Shown here one piece after another: positions 12,475-23,600 of a stretch of 64,000 nt of DNA. Under the pieces are notes generated by a model that did not search any database, was not told the origin of the DNA, and saw nothing but the letters and a program-made list of their open reading frames with translations. Source of the DNA: Theobroma cacao (taxonomy: Eukaryota; Streptophyta; Magnoliopsida; Malvales; Malvaceae); the NCBI RefSeq assembly GCF_000208745.1, contig NC_030855.1, positions 1,119,264-1,183,263 on the forward strand, given 5' to 3'. Made by a program: the position numbers and the translations under genes. Within the stretch, counting starts at the first letter, position 1; each line of letters starts with the position of its first letter.

Positions 12475-12700
12475 TGCTAAGACCTTGACCTTGGCTACTC
12501 GGTGTAGGTTTTAGGAGAAAACTGTTTTTGGTTCAGCTGGCCCTGAGTCTTCTGGTGGTCTGGCATCTCGACGTGATCTTGATTGCTATGTGGTACTTTG
12601 TGCTGCGGCCGATCAAGGGCTAGTTAAGTTCAGGAATGTTTTGACTTTGCTTGATTGTAATCCAGGGCACTTTTTTAGTTTGAACTTGTAAAGACAATTC
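12475..12700 (+). other. GC-richer island of unknown origin upstream of BBE-like gene 2
   Basis: This 225-bp stretch is visibly richer in GC than the AT-rich DNA around it. It has a 60-codon open frame on the + strand (about 12514-12690) containing FGSAGPESSGGLASRRDLDC and LCAAADQGLVKF, with no start codon context and no family I recognise. It may be a captured gene fragment or a transposon piece. It ends only 30 bp before the putative TATA box of BBE-like gene 2, so it would lie in that promoter. Confidence 0.3.
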
Positions 12701-12731
12701 ATTGCTTACCTCCCATTATGTGAAAGTCAAC

Positions 12732-12739
12732 TATAAATA
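12732..12739 (+). promoter_or_regulatory. Candidate TATA box of BBE-like gene 2
   Basis: TATAAATA lies 195 bp upstream of ATG 12927, giving a leader of about 160 nt. It is the best match upstream of the gene, although other AT-rich motifs lie closer. Confidence 0.4.
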
Positions 12740-12926
12740 TTTTAACTTGCAAACTTGTTAACATGTTACATCCGGCGTGACAATTTAGTTTACTAGAAAA
12801 GTCAAATCCAACAGGATCCTAGTCAGGGTTCAGCTTGAGTACATATCTTAAATATTCTTAACTCTCAACAAATACATATGCATTGATCAAAGGAAAACAA
12901 GAGAGAATTTAATCACCAACAGAAAC

Positions 12927-14531
12927 ATGAAGGCTTCAAACTCGATGCTATTGATCAGAATTGTTTACATCCTCTTTTTCTCAATTCCGTTGGTAAAATC
13001 AGATTCAGGTCTGGATAAGTTTCTGCGATGCCTTCCTAAACATTCCAATTCTTCTAAACCAATAACTGATTCCATATACACCCCCAATAATTCCTCCTTT
13101 CAATCTGTTTTGGAGTCAAGTGCAAATAACCTTAGATTTTTAACTCCTCTAACTCCGAAACCAGGGGCCATTATAGCAGCCCAGGATGAGTCCCATATCC
13201 AAGCAACCATTATTTGCGCAAAGCATTATGGCTTTCAAATAAGAACTCGGAGTGGTGGTCATGATCACGAGGGTCTTTCATATGTGTCTTATGTTCCATT
13301 CATTGTACTTGATCTGTTTAATCTTCGGTCTATCCAGATCGATTTGGAAAGTGAGACGGCATGGGTTCAAGCTGGGGCGACTATTGGGGAACTTTATTAT
13401 CGGATTGCAGAGAGAAGTCAAGTCCATGGCTTCCCAGCAGGAATTTGTCCCACTGTGGGCATTGGTGGGCACGTCGGTGGAGGTGGCTACGGGCCCTTGA
13501 TGAGAAAATATGGCCTCACTGTGGACAATGTCATTGATGCACAAATGATTGATGTCAATGGTAGGATACTAAACAGAGAGTCCATGGGAGAAGATGTATT
13601 TTGGGCTATCAATGGAGGTGGTGGAGCTAGTTTTGGGGTCATCCTCTCATGGAAAATCAAACTGGTTCGCGTTCCTGCGAAAGTCAATGTTTTCCAGGTG
13701 CTAAGGACTTTGGAACAAGGGGCAACAGATATTGTTTATCATTGGCAACAAGTTGCCCATAAACTACACCGAGATCTTTTTATCAGAGCCACGCCTGTTG
13801 GGGTAACTGGAACCAGTGGCAACAACACCGTCCAAGTTTCTTTCGTAGGTCAGTTTCTTGGAGGAACCGAAAGGCTTCTGCAACTGATGAATGCGAGCTT
13901 TCCTGAATTAAGTTTGAAGCAAGATAATTGCTTAGAAATGAGTTGGATTCGGTCTACCCTTTTTTGGGCTGGTTACCAAAATGGAACATCCGTTGATGTC
14001 TTGCTCAATAGAAGACAGAACAAATTTTTCTATAAAGTCAAGTCAGATTACGTCAAAGACGTGATTCCTGTGACTGGATTAGAAACCTTATGGAAATGGT
14101 TGATGGAAATTACTGATAGTAATTTTGTTGAAATGAGCCCCTATGGTGGTAGAATGGCTGAGATATCAGCATCCGAAACGCCATTTCCACATAGAGCTGG
14201 AAACCTTTACAAAATTGAGTATGGAGTATACTGGACGAATGGTAGCATGGAGGCCAGAAAACAGTACATCAACTGGTCAAGAAACGTACATGCTGCAATG
14301 GCTCCGTACGTCTCCAACAACCCAAGGGAGGCATTCCTCAACTATAGAGACCTTGACCTCGGCAGCAATGGCAGCAACTATACAGATTTTGAGGTTGCGG
14401 AAGTTTATGGAGCTAAGTACTTCAAGGGCAATTTCCTGAGATTGGCTCGAGTGAAGGCCATGGTTGACCCAGATAATTTCTTCAAAAATGAACAAAGTAT
14501 TCCACCATTTCCACATCAAAACTCCCATTAG
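12927..14531 (+). CDS. BBE-like FAD-linked oxidase, Val-gatekeeper type with altered active site
   Basis: A 534-residue intronless paralog of the gene at 9159, in tandem and in the same orientation. The signal peptide covers about residues 1-26. The flavin residues are His112 (SGGHDHEG) and Cys174 (PAGICPTVGIGGH), again 62 apart. Three active-site neighbours differ from the upstream paralog. The residue two after the flavin His is His114 instead of Tyr. The residue three after Cys is Val177 instead of Leu, as in oxygen-using BBE. The position matching Gln434 is Glu431 (KIEYGVYW), 42 residues before Tyr473 of NYRD. In poppy BBE the catalytic Glu417 stands 42 before His459, so Glu431 may be the equivalent base (inference). 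Tyr188 and Tyr473 are retained. The frame is clean and the protein looks functional as an oxidase; the substrate is unknown. Confidence 0.95.
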   Translation: MKASNSMLLIRIVYILFFSIPLVKSDSGLDKFLRCLPKHSNSSKPITDSIYTPNNSSFQSVLESSANNLRFLTPLTPKPGAIIAAQDESHIQATIICAKHYGFQIRTRSGGHDHEGLSYVSYVPFIVLDLFNLRSIQIDLESETAWVQAGATIGELYYRIAERSQVHGFPAGICPTVGIGGHVGGGGYGPLMRKYGLTVDNVIDAQMIDVNGRILNRESMGEDVFWAINGGGGASFGVILSWKIKLVRVPAKVNVFQVLRTLEQGATDIVYHWQQVAHKLHRDLFIRATPVGVTGTSGNNTVQVSFVGQFLGGTERLLQLMNASFPELSLKQDNCLEMSWIRSTLFWAGYQNGTSVDVLLNRRQNKFFYKVKSDYVKDVIPVTGLETLWKWLMEITDSNFVEMSPYGGRMAEISASETPFPHRAGNLYKIEYGVYWTNGSMEARKQYINWSRNVHAAMAPYVSNNPREAFLNYRDLDLGSNGSNYTDFEVAEVYGAKYFKGNFLRLARVKAMVDPDNFFKNEQSIPPFPHQNSH

Positions 14532-15469
14532 GAGGACGTTAAGCCTTGTTTTTATCTATTTTATTTCGTCCTACAATAATGCCTTGCTGGTTTATATATT
14601 ATATATTATGTAGCATATTCTTATTGATATCATTGTGCAAAATCCTAACTAGATGTTTACAAAGAAAATGATGCAAGGTTCTCGACCTCTATTCACAACT
14701 AGTGCTTAAATCAATCAATCATGCTTAAAGTCCCTAATTAGTATTATAACAAACCTTAATCTAAACTTGAACTACATAAATCATGATCAAAATTAAAAAA
14801 AAATAAGAGAACAAAAAAGAGTACTCGAATCAATGATTACACGAACATGTACCTTCGAGTTAAAACTTACACAATAAAAACATATATATTTGGTGAAGAA
14901 ACGATGAAGACAATTAACATAAATTTAAAAAAATAATGAAAAAAATTAACATAAAATAAGAAGACTTGAGAACATCACCTTACTAACTAACCGGGAATCT
15001 TTGCATCCTGAAACGAGTAAATCACCGGAGGCATTGGTCCTCATGACTACCCTTTCTTTAACATAATACTTATTTTCTGGTTTTTAAAGCTCCAAGTGCT
15101 CAATTCACCTCCAACTAGCATTGACAACAAGGTTGCCTTTGAGAATGTATAAATGCAGCATCCACGTATTTTATAAAACAGAATATTTGTTCAAGCACAG
15201 CCTGGCAGTGCTCATCATTCAAAAAAAAAAAAAAACTAACCGGGAATCTTTAGATCCATGCTAACCAAGAATCTTCTTAGTAAGCAAATGGGAAAATGAC
15301 CAAATCATCCATTATCATTAGCTGAATGAAAAATTGAAGAATATTTAGTGAAAGTTGTGAAATTCTTTGATGAGATACGATTTAAAAAAAGATAAAAATG
15401 GATTTGGTGAAATTCTATGATGAGAAATTGAGAATGAAATAATCTAAAAATGGTGCTTGTTTAATTTTC
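14532..15469. other. Intergenic, no gene seen
   Basis: 3' flank of BBE-like gene 2. AT-rich, with nothing recognisable in any frame. Confidence 0.5.
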
Positions 15470-16481
15470 TACCGAGCTTAGTAACACGAAATACCCAAAG
15501 GGATCTTAAACGTTTGCGGTTCTATTATAGATATCTTCAAACATTTGATTCCCTTCTCCATTTGATCCAAACAAGGATGATCTTTGTCGTCCATGAAGCA
15601 GAAGAGTCTTAAATTCTTGCTTTTCAAGATTATCGGATGCCCAGTAATTGTTAATTCTTGTCCTTGTTTGTGTTCGACTTATTGCATCGGAATTTCGTCA
15701 TTTTTAAGTGAAAATAATTATGAGCCTTGTCAAAAGCTTAGGAGAGAATCCTAATAATTATTTTCACAAAGAAAATTATCTCTAAATAATTATAATAATG
15801 TAGACAAATAAAAATAAATGTGGCAAACCAAATTGTGAATAATTCACATATTGCATCATGATGCATATATATTTGTTTTCATCATATGGAAGCTAACTGG
15901 TGATGGAATTTTAAAGAATTTGTAAGTGAAAACTTTCTTGAAAATTTCTAAATGAAAAAATTCTCTAAAATTTTATCAAAATTATGAAAAAATTTAGATT
16001 TCTTTCTAATATCAAGGATTTTCATTTGCCCATGAGATAAAAGTAGACCTATCAATGGATTAGCGGGTTCACCAACTTGCGAGCTTAGCTTGAATCGAGC
16101 CTAGTCTTAGACAAGATTTTCTTGATCTGAGCCCAGTCCATGATATTATTATGTTATGAGATAAGAGTCCTTAGGCCGTACCTATTCAACAATTAGGGAC
16201 ACTATTGGCATTCGCAAGAAGAAAACCGAGAGCCTCCGATCGAACACTAGCCAATTGATCTTAACATTCATAAGATGACAACTTTTTAATATCAGGAGCA
16301 ACAATGGAAGGATGGTTAACAGAGGGGCCTTTTTTCATTTTCCCAACACCCTTAACCACATCAGCCTAAGTTTTGTGCTGATGAGAGGCCTCAAACTTAG
16401 AGCAATTTTGAAAAGAGTCAAAAGACATGAAATTCCCAGTAAGAGCAGTCCTATCGTAGATGCTAACCAATTTTATATATA
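15470..16481. repeat. Left part of host segment duplicated at 62.16-63.1 kb
   Basis: This segment matches 62160-63090 almost base for base, from TGCTTGTTTAATTTTCTACC through to CTAACCAATTTTATATA. The match stops exactly where the Helitron begins and resumes at 34378. The copy at 62 kb has a small internal deletion near 62330. At 16270-16462 the minus strand reads a decayed LINE-ORF1-like segment (ADVVKGVGKMKKGPSV) that recurs at 51.7 and 63.0 kb. This is the left target flank of the Helitron. Confidence 0.85.
15708..15767. repeat. 60-bp foldback (14-bp perfect arms), copy 1
   Basis: GTGAAAATAATTAT and its exact inverse ATAATTATTTTCAC enclose 32 bases. Related copies are at 36729-36788 (right arm mutated) and 37865-37924. 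At about 62347-62390 only the right arm remains. It could be a tiny MITE or a structural element of the larger repeat. Confidence 0.7.
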
Positions 16482-16489
16482 CTAGGAAG

Positions 16490-16515
16490 ACAGCCCGCGC
16501 GATGCTGCGGGTTGT
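16490..16515 (-). repeat. Helitron 3' terminal hairpin
   Basis: On the minus strand ACAACCCGC and GCGGGCTGT pair around an 8-nt loop, eight of nine positions matching, and end seven bases before the terminal CTAG. A GC-rich hairpin just inside CTRR is the diagnostic 3' signal of Helitrons. Confidence 0.85.
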
Positions 16516-16973
16516 TAATTAGATAAAAAAATTTCAATAATAGAAAGTTATTTATGAAGTAAATTAATTTTCTTACATAATAGTTGATTGTATATAAAGG
16601 AGAAAACAAATTTGTACATTTGTGGAAAATTGAAGTGTTAGAAGAACATAAGTAATAGAAATTGTATATTACATATTTGTAAAGTAAGAGGTGTTTATGT
16701 AGTTTTTGAAATATACATAAAAAATGGTGTAGACATATTGATAGTAGTAACAAAATAGTAGCATACAAAATTTGGTCATTGTGATATTATCTGTTGATTT
16801 TTTTCATATATATTGTTGTAATATGCACATAACAAAAACATTCTGCATATATGGCAGAACTTATTGCTTTGTCCAAAAAGTTTGATGCTTATTCCTTTGC
16901 TTGTGTTTTGCATCTCCTGTTTACATGATAGAATTACATACTTTTTATTTTGATTCTCTTTATGATATTATTG

Positions 16974-18188
16974 TGTACACACAAATTTCTCATCGAAATT
17001 TCTTGATTTGAAAATTATGAGACAAATACAAATATTTGATGAAGTGAGTGATGATCTTTGGAAATTCCTCTTATTAATTTTTTCAATTCGTCTTCAAGAG
17101 TCACAAACTTGAACTTAGTCTTGATCACGAACGTGCTTGATCTTCACGTCAAGGGTCTTCACGACTTAATCTTGATCACGAACGTACTTGATCTTCGCGT
17201 CAAGGGTCTTCACGACTTAGTCTTGATCACGAACTTGCTTGATCTTCGCATCAAGGGTCTTCACGACTTAGTCTTGATCATGAACGTGCTTCGCTTAATA
17301 TCTTGATCACGAACTTCGCTTAATATCTTTATCACGAACTTCGTTTAATATCTTGATCACGAACTTCGTTGTCACTTGATCACGAACTTCATTGTTGCTT
17401 AATCTTTACTTCAAAAATCTTCTATTCTTTTTGATCTCTGAAATGCTCTCAATATTCAAATGCTCCCAATCTTCGAATGTCTTCGAATCTTCGAATGCCT
17501 CTGAATCTTCGAATGCCTCTGAATGAATGAAAATGGCTAGGGGGAGCCCTCTATTTATAATGTTTGGTGGGAGACTTTGATGAGAATATAATCTATTTGA
17601 ATTATCTCTAAATTATTTTAATTTATTTAGAGATAAATCATGATGACTCATTAAAAGTCTTTGGATTGGTCGGACCTTGAGTCCTTGAATTTTGATTAGC
17701 CAAAGTTAGGTATTATCTCTAAATTATCTCAATTTATTATAGAGATAAATTAAATAATCCAATTTGAGTTTTATCTCTAAATTAATATAATTATTAGAGA
17801 TAAATTAAATGACCAATGATTAAATTTTGATTGGTCAAAATATAAATATTATCTCTAAATTATTTTGATTTATTTAGAGATAAATTGAATGACCAATAAC
17901 TAAATTTTGATTGGTCAAAAATATGAATATTATCTCTAAATTATCTTGATTTATTTAAAGATAAATTGAATGACCAATAACTAATTTTTTTGATTGGTTC
18001 AATTTAAATATTATCTTCAAATTATCTCAAGGGATAAATATATACCAATAGGTGAATTGGTTCAACTATATGTTTTTAAAATAATCCAACCAATAAATTA
18101 ATTATTTTATAATTAATTACATGGTTATGACATCATTAAATCCACATGGCAGCACGTAATTGGCTGATAATTTTTTTCTCCTTCTACA
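16974..18188 (-). repeat. 3' LTR of the Tat element
   Basis: 1,215 bp, TG...CA. It contains three full units plus a partial unit of a 51-bp minisatellite (about 17117-17290). It then has a run of inverted TTATCTCTAAATTAT / ATTTAGAGATAAAT modules separated by GATTGGTC (17575-18020), which could fold strongly. Confidence 0.95.
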
Positions 18189-18203
18189 AATGCCCCCTCA
18201 AGA
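18189..18203 (-). other. Candidate polypurine tract
   Basis: Directly next to the 3' LTR, the minus strand reads CTTGAGGGGGCATT. It is purine-rich and correctly placed to prime plus-strand synthesis, though one C and the final TT are imperfect. Confidence 0.5.
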
Positions 18204-18571
18204 CTTGTTCACACATGATTTTGAATGTAACAAGTGGACAAGTCTTGAAATTTTAAAATTTTTAGGATTTCTTAAAATCCTAATGTGTCTTGGCATAGTT
18301 GCAATCCAAATTAAATTTGAATTATGCTTGCTCATTGGTAAGAGAATTATAATCTTGGAAGATGTATATTTCAATAAAACTACTTGAAGAAGTATATTGC
18401 AATAAAATTGTTTGAAGAAGTATATTGCAATAAAGCTATAATTTTGAAAGAGGTATATTGCAATAAAACTATTTAAAGAAATATATTGCAATTAGGATTA
18501 CATTCCTTAATCAACAAGGACTTTGTCTTTTTACTCTATAAAAAGGGAATTCCCTTGTCAATTTGCACATC

Positions 18572-19158
18572 AAAATCAACTTGAGCATTACTGATATTCC
18601 ATAAGCAAGCAAGACCGATTTTTTCATCTTCTCAAAATTATAAGGTATGCTGTCCTTTCTTTCTCTTCCCTTTATTAACATGGCAGTAGAATTCGCCTGC
18701 TTATGGGCTTTTTTAATTATGCAACTCCCATTATTTTGCATGCTAAAATCTTGCAAGCTGCCATTTATTCCAATTCCCAAACTACAAGCCGCCACTTGTT
18801 TTAATTCCCATGTTAAAAGCATGCAAGCCACCATTTATCCAATTGCCATGATAAGCCACCATTNAAAATCAACTTGAGCATTACGGATATTCCATAAGCA
18901 AGCAAGACCGATTTTTTCATCTTCTCAAAATTATAAGGTATGCTGTCCTTTCTTTCTCTTCCCTTTATTAACATGGCAGTAGAATTCGCCTGCTTATGGG
19001 CTTTTTTAATTATGCAACTCCCATTATTTTGCATGCTAAAATCTTGCAAGCTGCCATTTATTCCAATTCCCAAGCTACAAGCCGCCACTTGTTTTAATTC
19101 CCATGTTAAAAGCATGCAAGCCACCATTTATCTAATTGCCATGATAAGCCACCACTTG
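18572..19158. repeat. About 293-bp direct duplication joined at a single N
   Basis: The sequence from 18572 to 18863 is repeated at 18865-19158 with only about three differences, and the two copies meet at the lone N at 18864. It lies in the 3' non-coding part of the Tat element. The short frames in it are not genes. See the findings for the assembly interpretation. Confidence 0.8.
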
Positions 19159-19694
19159 CCACGTTACAAAGCCAAAAGGGAGCCAAGAATTGGCTAAAGT
19201 CTTTTAATCCTCATGCTTTTGCCATGTTATACAACTAAGCCAAGATTTAAACAATTGACTAATGCCCACGTTACATCATCTTTCTGCCACATTTATAAGG
19301 CTCATGAACTTTGTATCTTGCCACATTACACACTTAGGAAAGAAAATTATATTAGCCATGATTTCTTTCAATTGATATGCAAGCCGCCACTTGTCTCCAT
19401 TGCCATGCCAAACCACCATTCATCTTGCCACATTACATGAATATAGGCAAACATTCAAGAGGCCAAGAATTGGCCAATATGTTCTTATCAATTTCCTGTA
19501 CGTACCATTGTAAATTGCCATGCCAAGGAAATCCAACGTTGCCATGATTTTTTTTTATTGCTTCTAACTTTTTTTTTTTTTTGTAAATTGTTGTTTTAGA
19601 CTAATAATTTGATATTTTATTGACAGTTAAATCTCACACTTATCAGTCTATAATCAAAGCAAGCTCAAATTGAAGCAGAGAAATTGGCAGCAAT

Positions 19695-20035
19695 TTAAAG
19701 TGATGCTCTTTATAATAGCACACAATTTATTTTTCTCGGAGAGTGCTCTTTATCATAGCACTTATTGATCCTTGGGGGGTGCTCTTCATAATAGCACACA
19801 ATTTATTATCCTTGGAGGGTGCTCTTTATAATAGCACTTATTGATCCTTGGGAGGTGCTCTTTTAAACAGCACACAATTAATTATCCTTGGAGGGTGCTC
19901 TTTATAATAGCACTTGTTGATCCTTGGGAGGTGCTCTTTATTCTAGCACATAATTTATTATCCTTGGAGGGTGCTCTTTATAATAGCACTTGTTAATCTT
20001 TGGGAGGTGCTCTTTAAAATAGCACACAATTTATT
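19695..20035. repeat. Tandem repeat, nine units of about 38 bp, in the Tat 3' region
   Basis: Units built on GGTGCTCTTTATAATAGCAC alternate between two spacers (ACAATTTATTATCCTTGGAG and TTATTGATCCTTGGGAG), giving a dimeric period of about 76 bp. Each core can fold because GTGCT and AGCAC are complementary. Confidence 0.85.
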
Positions 20036-20390
20036 ATCACCATGGTATACTTCAAGGATTACAAAGATCTTTTCATTGTCTCCAAGAATGAAGATATGAA
20101 GAAGAGGTTGTTTCTTCCCATAGCGAAACTGTTGATTCAGCCTCGTTGAAAAACATAGTTGAAGAATACTTTGGACAAGTTTGTAAATTTATTGACCTTG
20201 AACCATCCTTCAATAGTACGTTTGATTTATTCTTCGATATTTTATCTTGGTAGCTTCATCATCATAAAGAATTGAGCCATGCTTGATGCAAGAGTTTTTT
20301 TTTTTTTTGTGGTGTGACTGAACTTGGCAATGGAACCAAGCTGCCTACGTACCTCCTAATACAAAGAAGGATCAAGTCATAACGTAGTTC

Positions 20391-20592
20391 ATTTTTTTTT
20401 TTGCCTTAACTTTTGCCTAAATTGTCCTATTAAGTATTTTCAACTTAGCAAGCTTTTTTTTTTTTTGCCTTAACTTTTGCCTAAGTCGTCTTGTTAAGGA
20501 TTTTCGACTTAGCAGGCTTTTTTTCTTTTTCGCCTTAACTTTTGTCTAAGTCGTCCTGTTAAGGATTTTCAACTTATCATGCTTTTTTTTTT
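20391..20592. repeat. Tandem repeat of about 62 bp with T-tracts in the Tat 3' region
   Basis: Three full units and a partial one of TTTTGCCTTAACTTTTGCCT followed by AAGTCGTCCTGTTAAGGATT-like sequence, each beginning with a run of 9-13 T. It lies just downstream of the integrase end on the element's sense strand. Confidence 0.8.
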
Positions 20593-20632
20593 TTTGAAGC
20601 AGTTTAAGCTCTTGCTAAGGAGCATTTGACCT

Positions 20633-23600
20633 TCAAGCATAATAACGTTTCAAGAATCTACCATTGATTGGGCCAACTCTTACTCCATCTTGATCAACAA
20701 TTTTGTATGCGCCATTAGTGTAGACTTCTTGAACAACGTATGGTCCATCCTATTTTGAGAGAAATTTATTACTCATACGATGTGTAGTGTTTATGGGTCT
20801 TCGCACTGCAAGAACTAAGTCTCCCACTTGGAACGATCGTGGTTTAACTTTCTTGTTGAAAGCTTTAGACAATCGAGCTTGATAACATTCTAAGCGTTGT
20901 TGTGCTTCCAACCTTTTCTCATCCAATGCTTCAAGTTCTTCAAGGCGTAGGCGAACATTATCTTCATTTGAAAGACCTTCTTGAATGGCAATTCTCAATG
21001 ATGGAATTTGACGCTCTAATGGGAGGACAACTTCCACACCATAAACAAGCGAATATGGAGTTGCTTGAGTAGGTGTACGAAATGTCGTACAATAAGCCCA
21101 TAAAGCTTCCCCTATTTTCTCTGGCCAATCTTTCTTTGCCCGATTAGCAACTTTCTTGAGACGATTGCAAAAAGTCTTATTAAAAGCTTCTGCTAACCCA
21201 TTTGCTGGTGCGTGGTACATAGAAGAATTATATTGATTGAAGTTAAATTGTGCACATAACTTCTCCATTATGAATTGTTTTCCATTATCTATTATGATGC
21301 ATCGTGGCACGCCATAACGATAAATGATATTTGTTCTAATGAAGGTAGCAACAGTTTCTTTCTTTACTTCTCGATAAGAGGCTGCTTCCGCCCACTTTGA
21401 AAAGTATTCTGTGGCTGCGAGTATGTAGAGATGCCCTGTGGAACTCTTAGGTAATGGTCCAACCAAGTCGAGTCCCCAAGCATCAAATGGCCATGATGTA
21501 ACTGTTGGGTGGAGTGGCTCAGGGGGCTGATGAATGAAATTGGCATGAAATTGACATGCTTGACATCTTTTAACATAGTCCATGCTATCCTTCACCGTTG
21601 TTGGCCAATAGTACCCCATTCTTTTGATTTGGAAGTGCAACTTGGCTCTAGATTGATGCGCCCCACAAATTCCTGAGTGAGCTTTTTGTAAAGCCTTGTA
21701 TGCTTCTTCATCTCCTAAATAACGAAGAAAAACTCTGTCAAAGGAACGACAATATAGTGTATCTTTGAAATAAATAAATCGAGGAGCTCGACTTTTTATC
21801 TCTGTTTTATGTCTTGGATCATTAGGAAGCTTGCCATGCTCTAGATAGTCACTCAACGGTTGTCGCCAATCTTCTTTTCCCACTTCAAGGACTGAGACGA
21901 CATTAGACTCTACGTCGACTTCTTCACTTAGAGTGATTGGTGGTATGATCCATCGCTTGCAAAGATGCACTTTTAATTCTGTATTTGGTGAGGCAATTGC
22001 TGACGCTAAATTAGCCAAATAATCTGCTTGCCTATTTTCTTTTCTAGGCACATGTTCTATGCTAGTTTTGTCAAACCACTTCAAAAGTTTTTTAACATAG
22101 TTGACATATGGCAAGAGCTCAAGCTTTTTAACTAAAGTGTAAGGACTTGGTTTATAACCAACTTAGAATCTCCAAACACCTTAAGTTGAGTGATTTGCAT
22201 ATCCACTGCCATCTCCAAACCTATGATCAAGGCTTGGTATTCTGCCACATTATTGGAACAATTTTTGATGAGAGTAAATGCGTAAGGCAATACTTCTCCT
22301 TCTGGGGTGATAAAAATGACTCCTGCACCTACCCCATCTTGTCGAGCTGCTCCATTAAAGTATAGCTTCCATGGCCTAGGGATTTCAATGCAAAGAACAT
22401 CTTCATCTGGGAGATCTTCAAAAAATTTCCAATCATCTGGAATTGGATGGTTTGCAAGAAAATCTGCAAGTGCTTGTCCCTTGACAGCTTTTTGAGGGAT
22501 GTATGTGATGTCGAACTCTTGTAACAAAAGAGCCCATTTTGCCAATCTCCCACTTAGCATTGATTTTGACATAAGATACTTGAGGGGATTTGCTCGTGAA
22601 ATTAAGTGCACAGAATGAGCTTGCAAATAGTGCCTTAATTTCTTTATGGTAAAAATTAATGCCAAGCATGTCTTCTCAATGGGAGAATAATTTAATTCTG
22701 CACCATTAAGAGTTCTACTAAGGTAGTAAAGTGCATTTTCCTTTCCTTCATCATTTTGTGGTGCCAATAGTGCTCCTAAAGAGCGTTTTTGTGCCGCAAC
22801 ATAGAGGATTAATGGACGTCCTGGTGTAGGAGCCCTTAAAATTAGAGGCCTTAGTAGATAAGACTCTATGCTTTTAAAAGCATTACTACAAGACTCATCC
22901 CAAATAAAAGGCGTATCCTTTTTCATCAATCGACTGAATGGTTGACATCTACCAGCCAAGTTTGATATGAAGCGTCGAATATAAGCCAATCTTCCTTGCA
23001 AACTTTTAAGTTCGTGGAGATTGCTTGGCTCAGGCATTTTCATGATTGCATCTATTTTTGATTGATCAATTTCAATCCCACGATGGTGCACTATGAATCC
23101 TAAAAATTTTCCCGAAGATACTCCAAAAGCACACTTTAAAGGATTCATCCTCAATTGATATCGACGCAATCTCTCGAATACTTGGCAAAGATCTTCAAGA
23201 TGATCAACCCTCTTTTTGGATTTAACCACCAAATCATCCACATAGCATTCAACATTCCTATGTAGCACATCATCGAAAATCTTTTGCATTGCCCTTTTAT
23301 AAATGGCGCCTGCATTCTTTAACCCAAAAGGCATAACTTTGTAACAGTATATTCCTTTAGGAATTCGAAATGCAGTGAGCTCTTCGTCCTTTGGATCCAT
23401 GAGAATTTAATTATAACCAGATGAGTCATCCATAAAAGATAAAGCCTGATGGCTAGTTGTTGCATCCACCATTATTTCTGTCAAAGGGAGAGGAAAATCA
23501 TCCTTTGGGCAAGCATAGTTCAAGTCTCGAAAATTCACACAAACTCGAATTTGGTCATTCTCTTTCTAACTGGAACAGTATTTAAGATCCAAGTAGGGTA

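Noticed and set aside
17058..17306. Open frame with a repeated 17-residue motif
   Set aside because: It is the 51-bp LTR minisatellite read in frame; the repeat length is a multiple of three and the region is non-coding in all three LTRs.
18647..19197. Pair of similar short frames (about 76 and 85 codons)
   Set aside because: They are the two copies of the 293-bp duplication in the Tat 3' region and resemble no protein.
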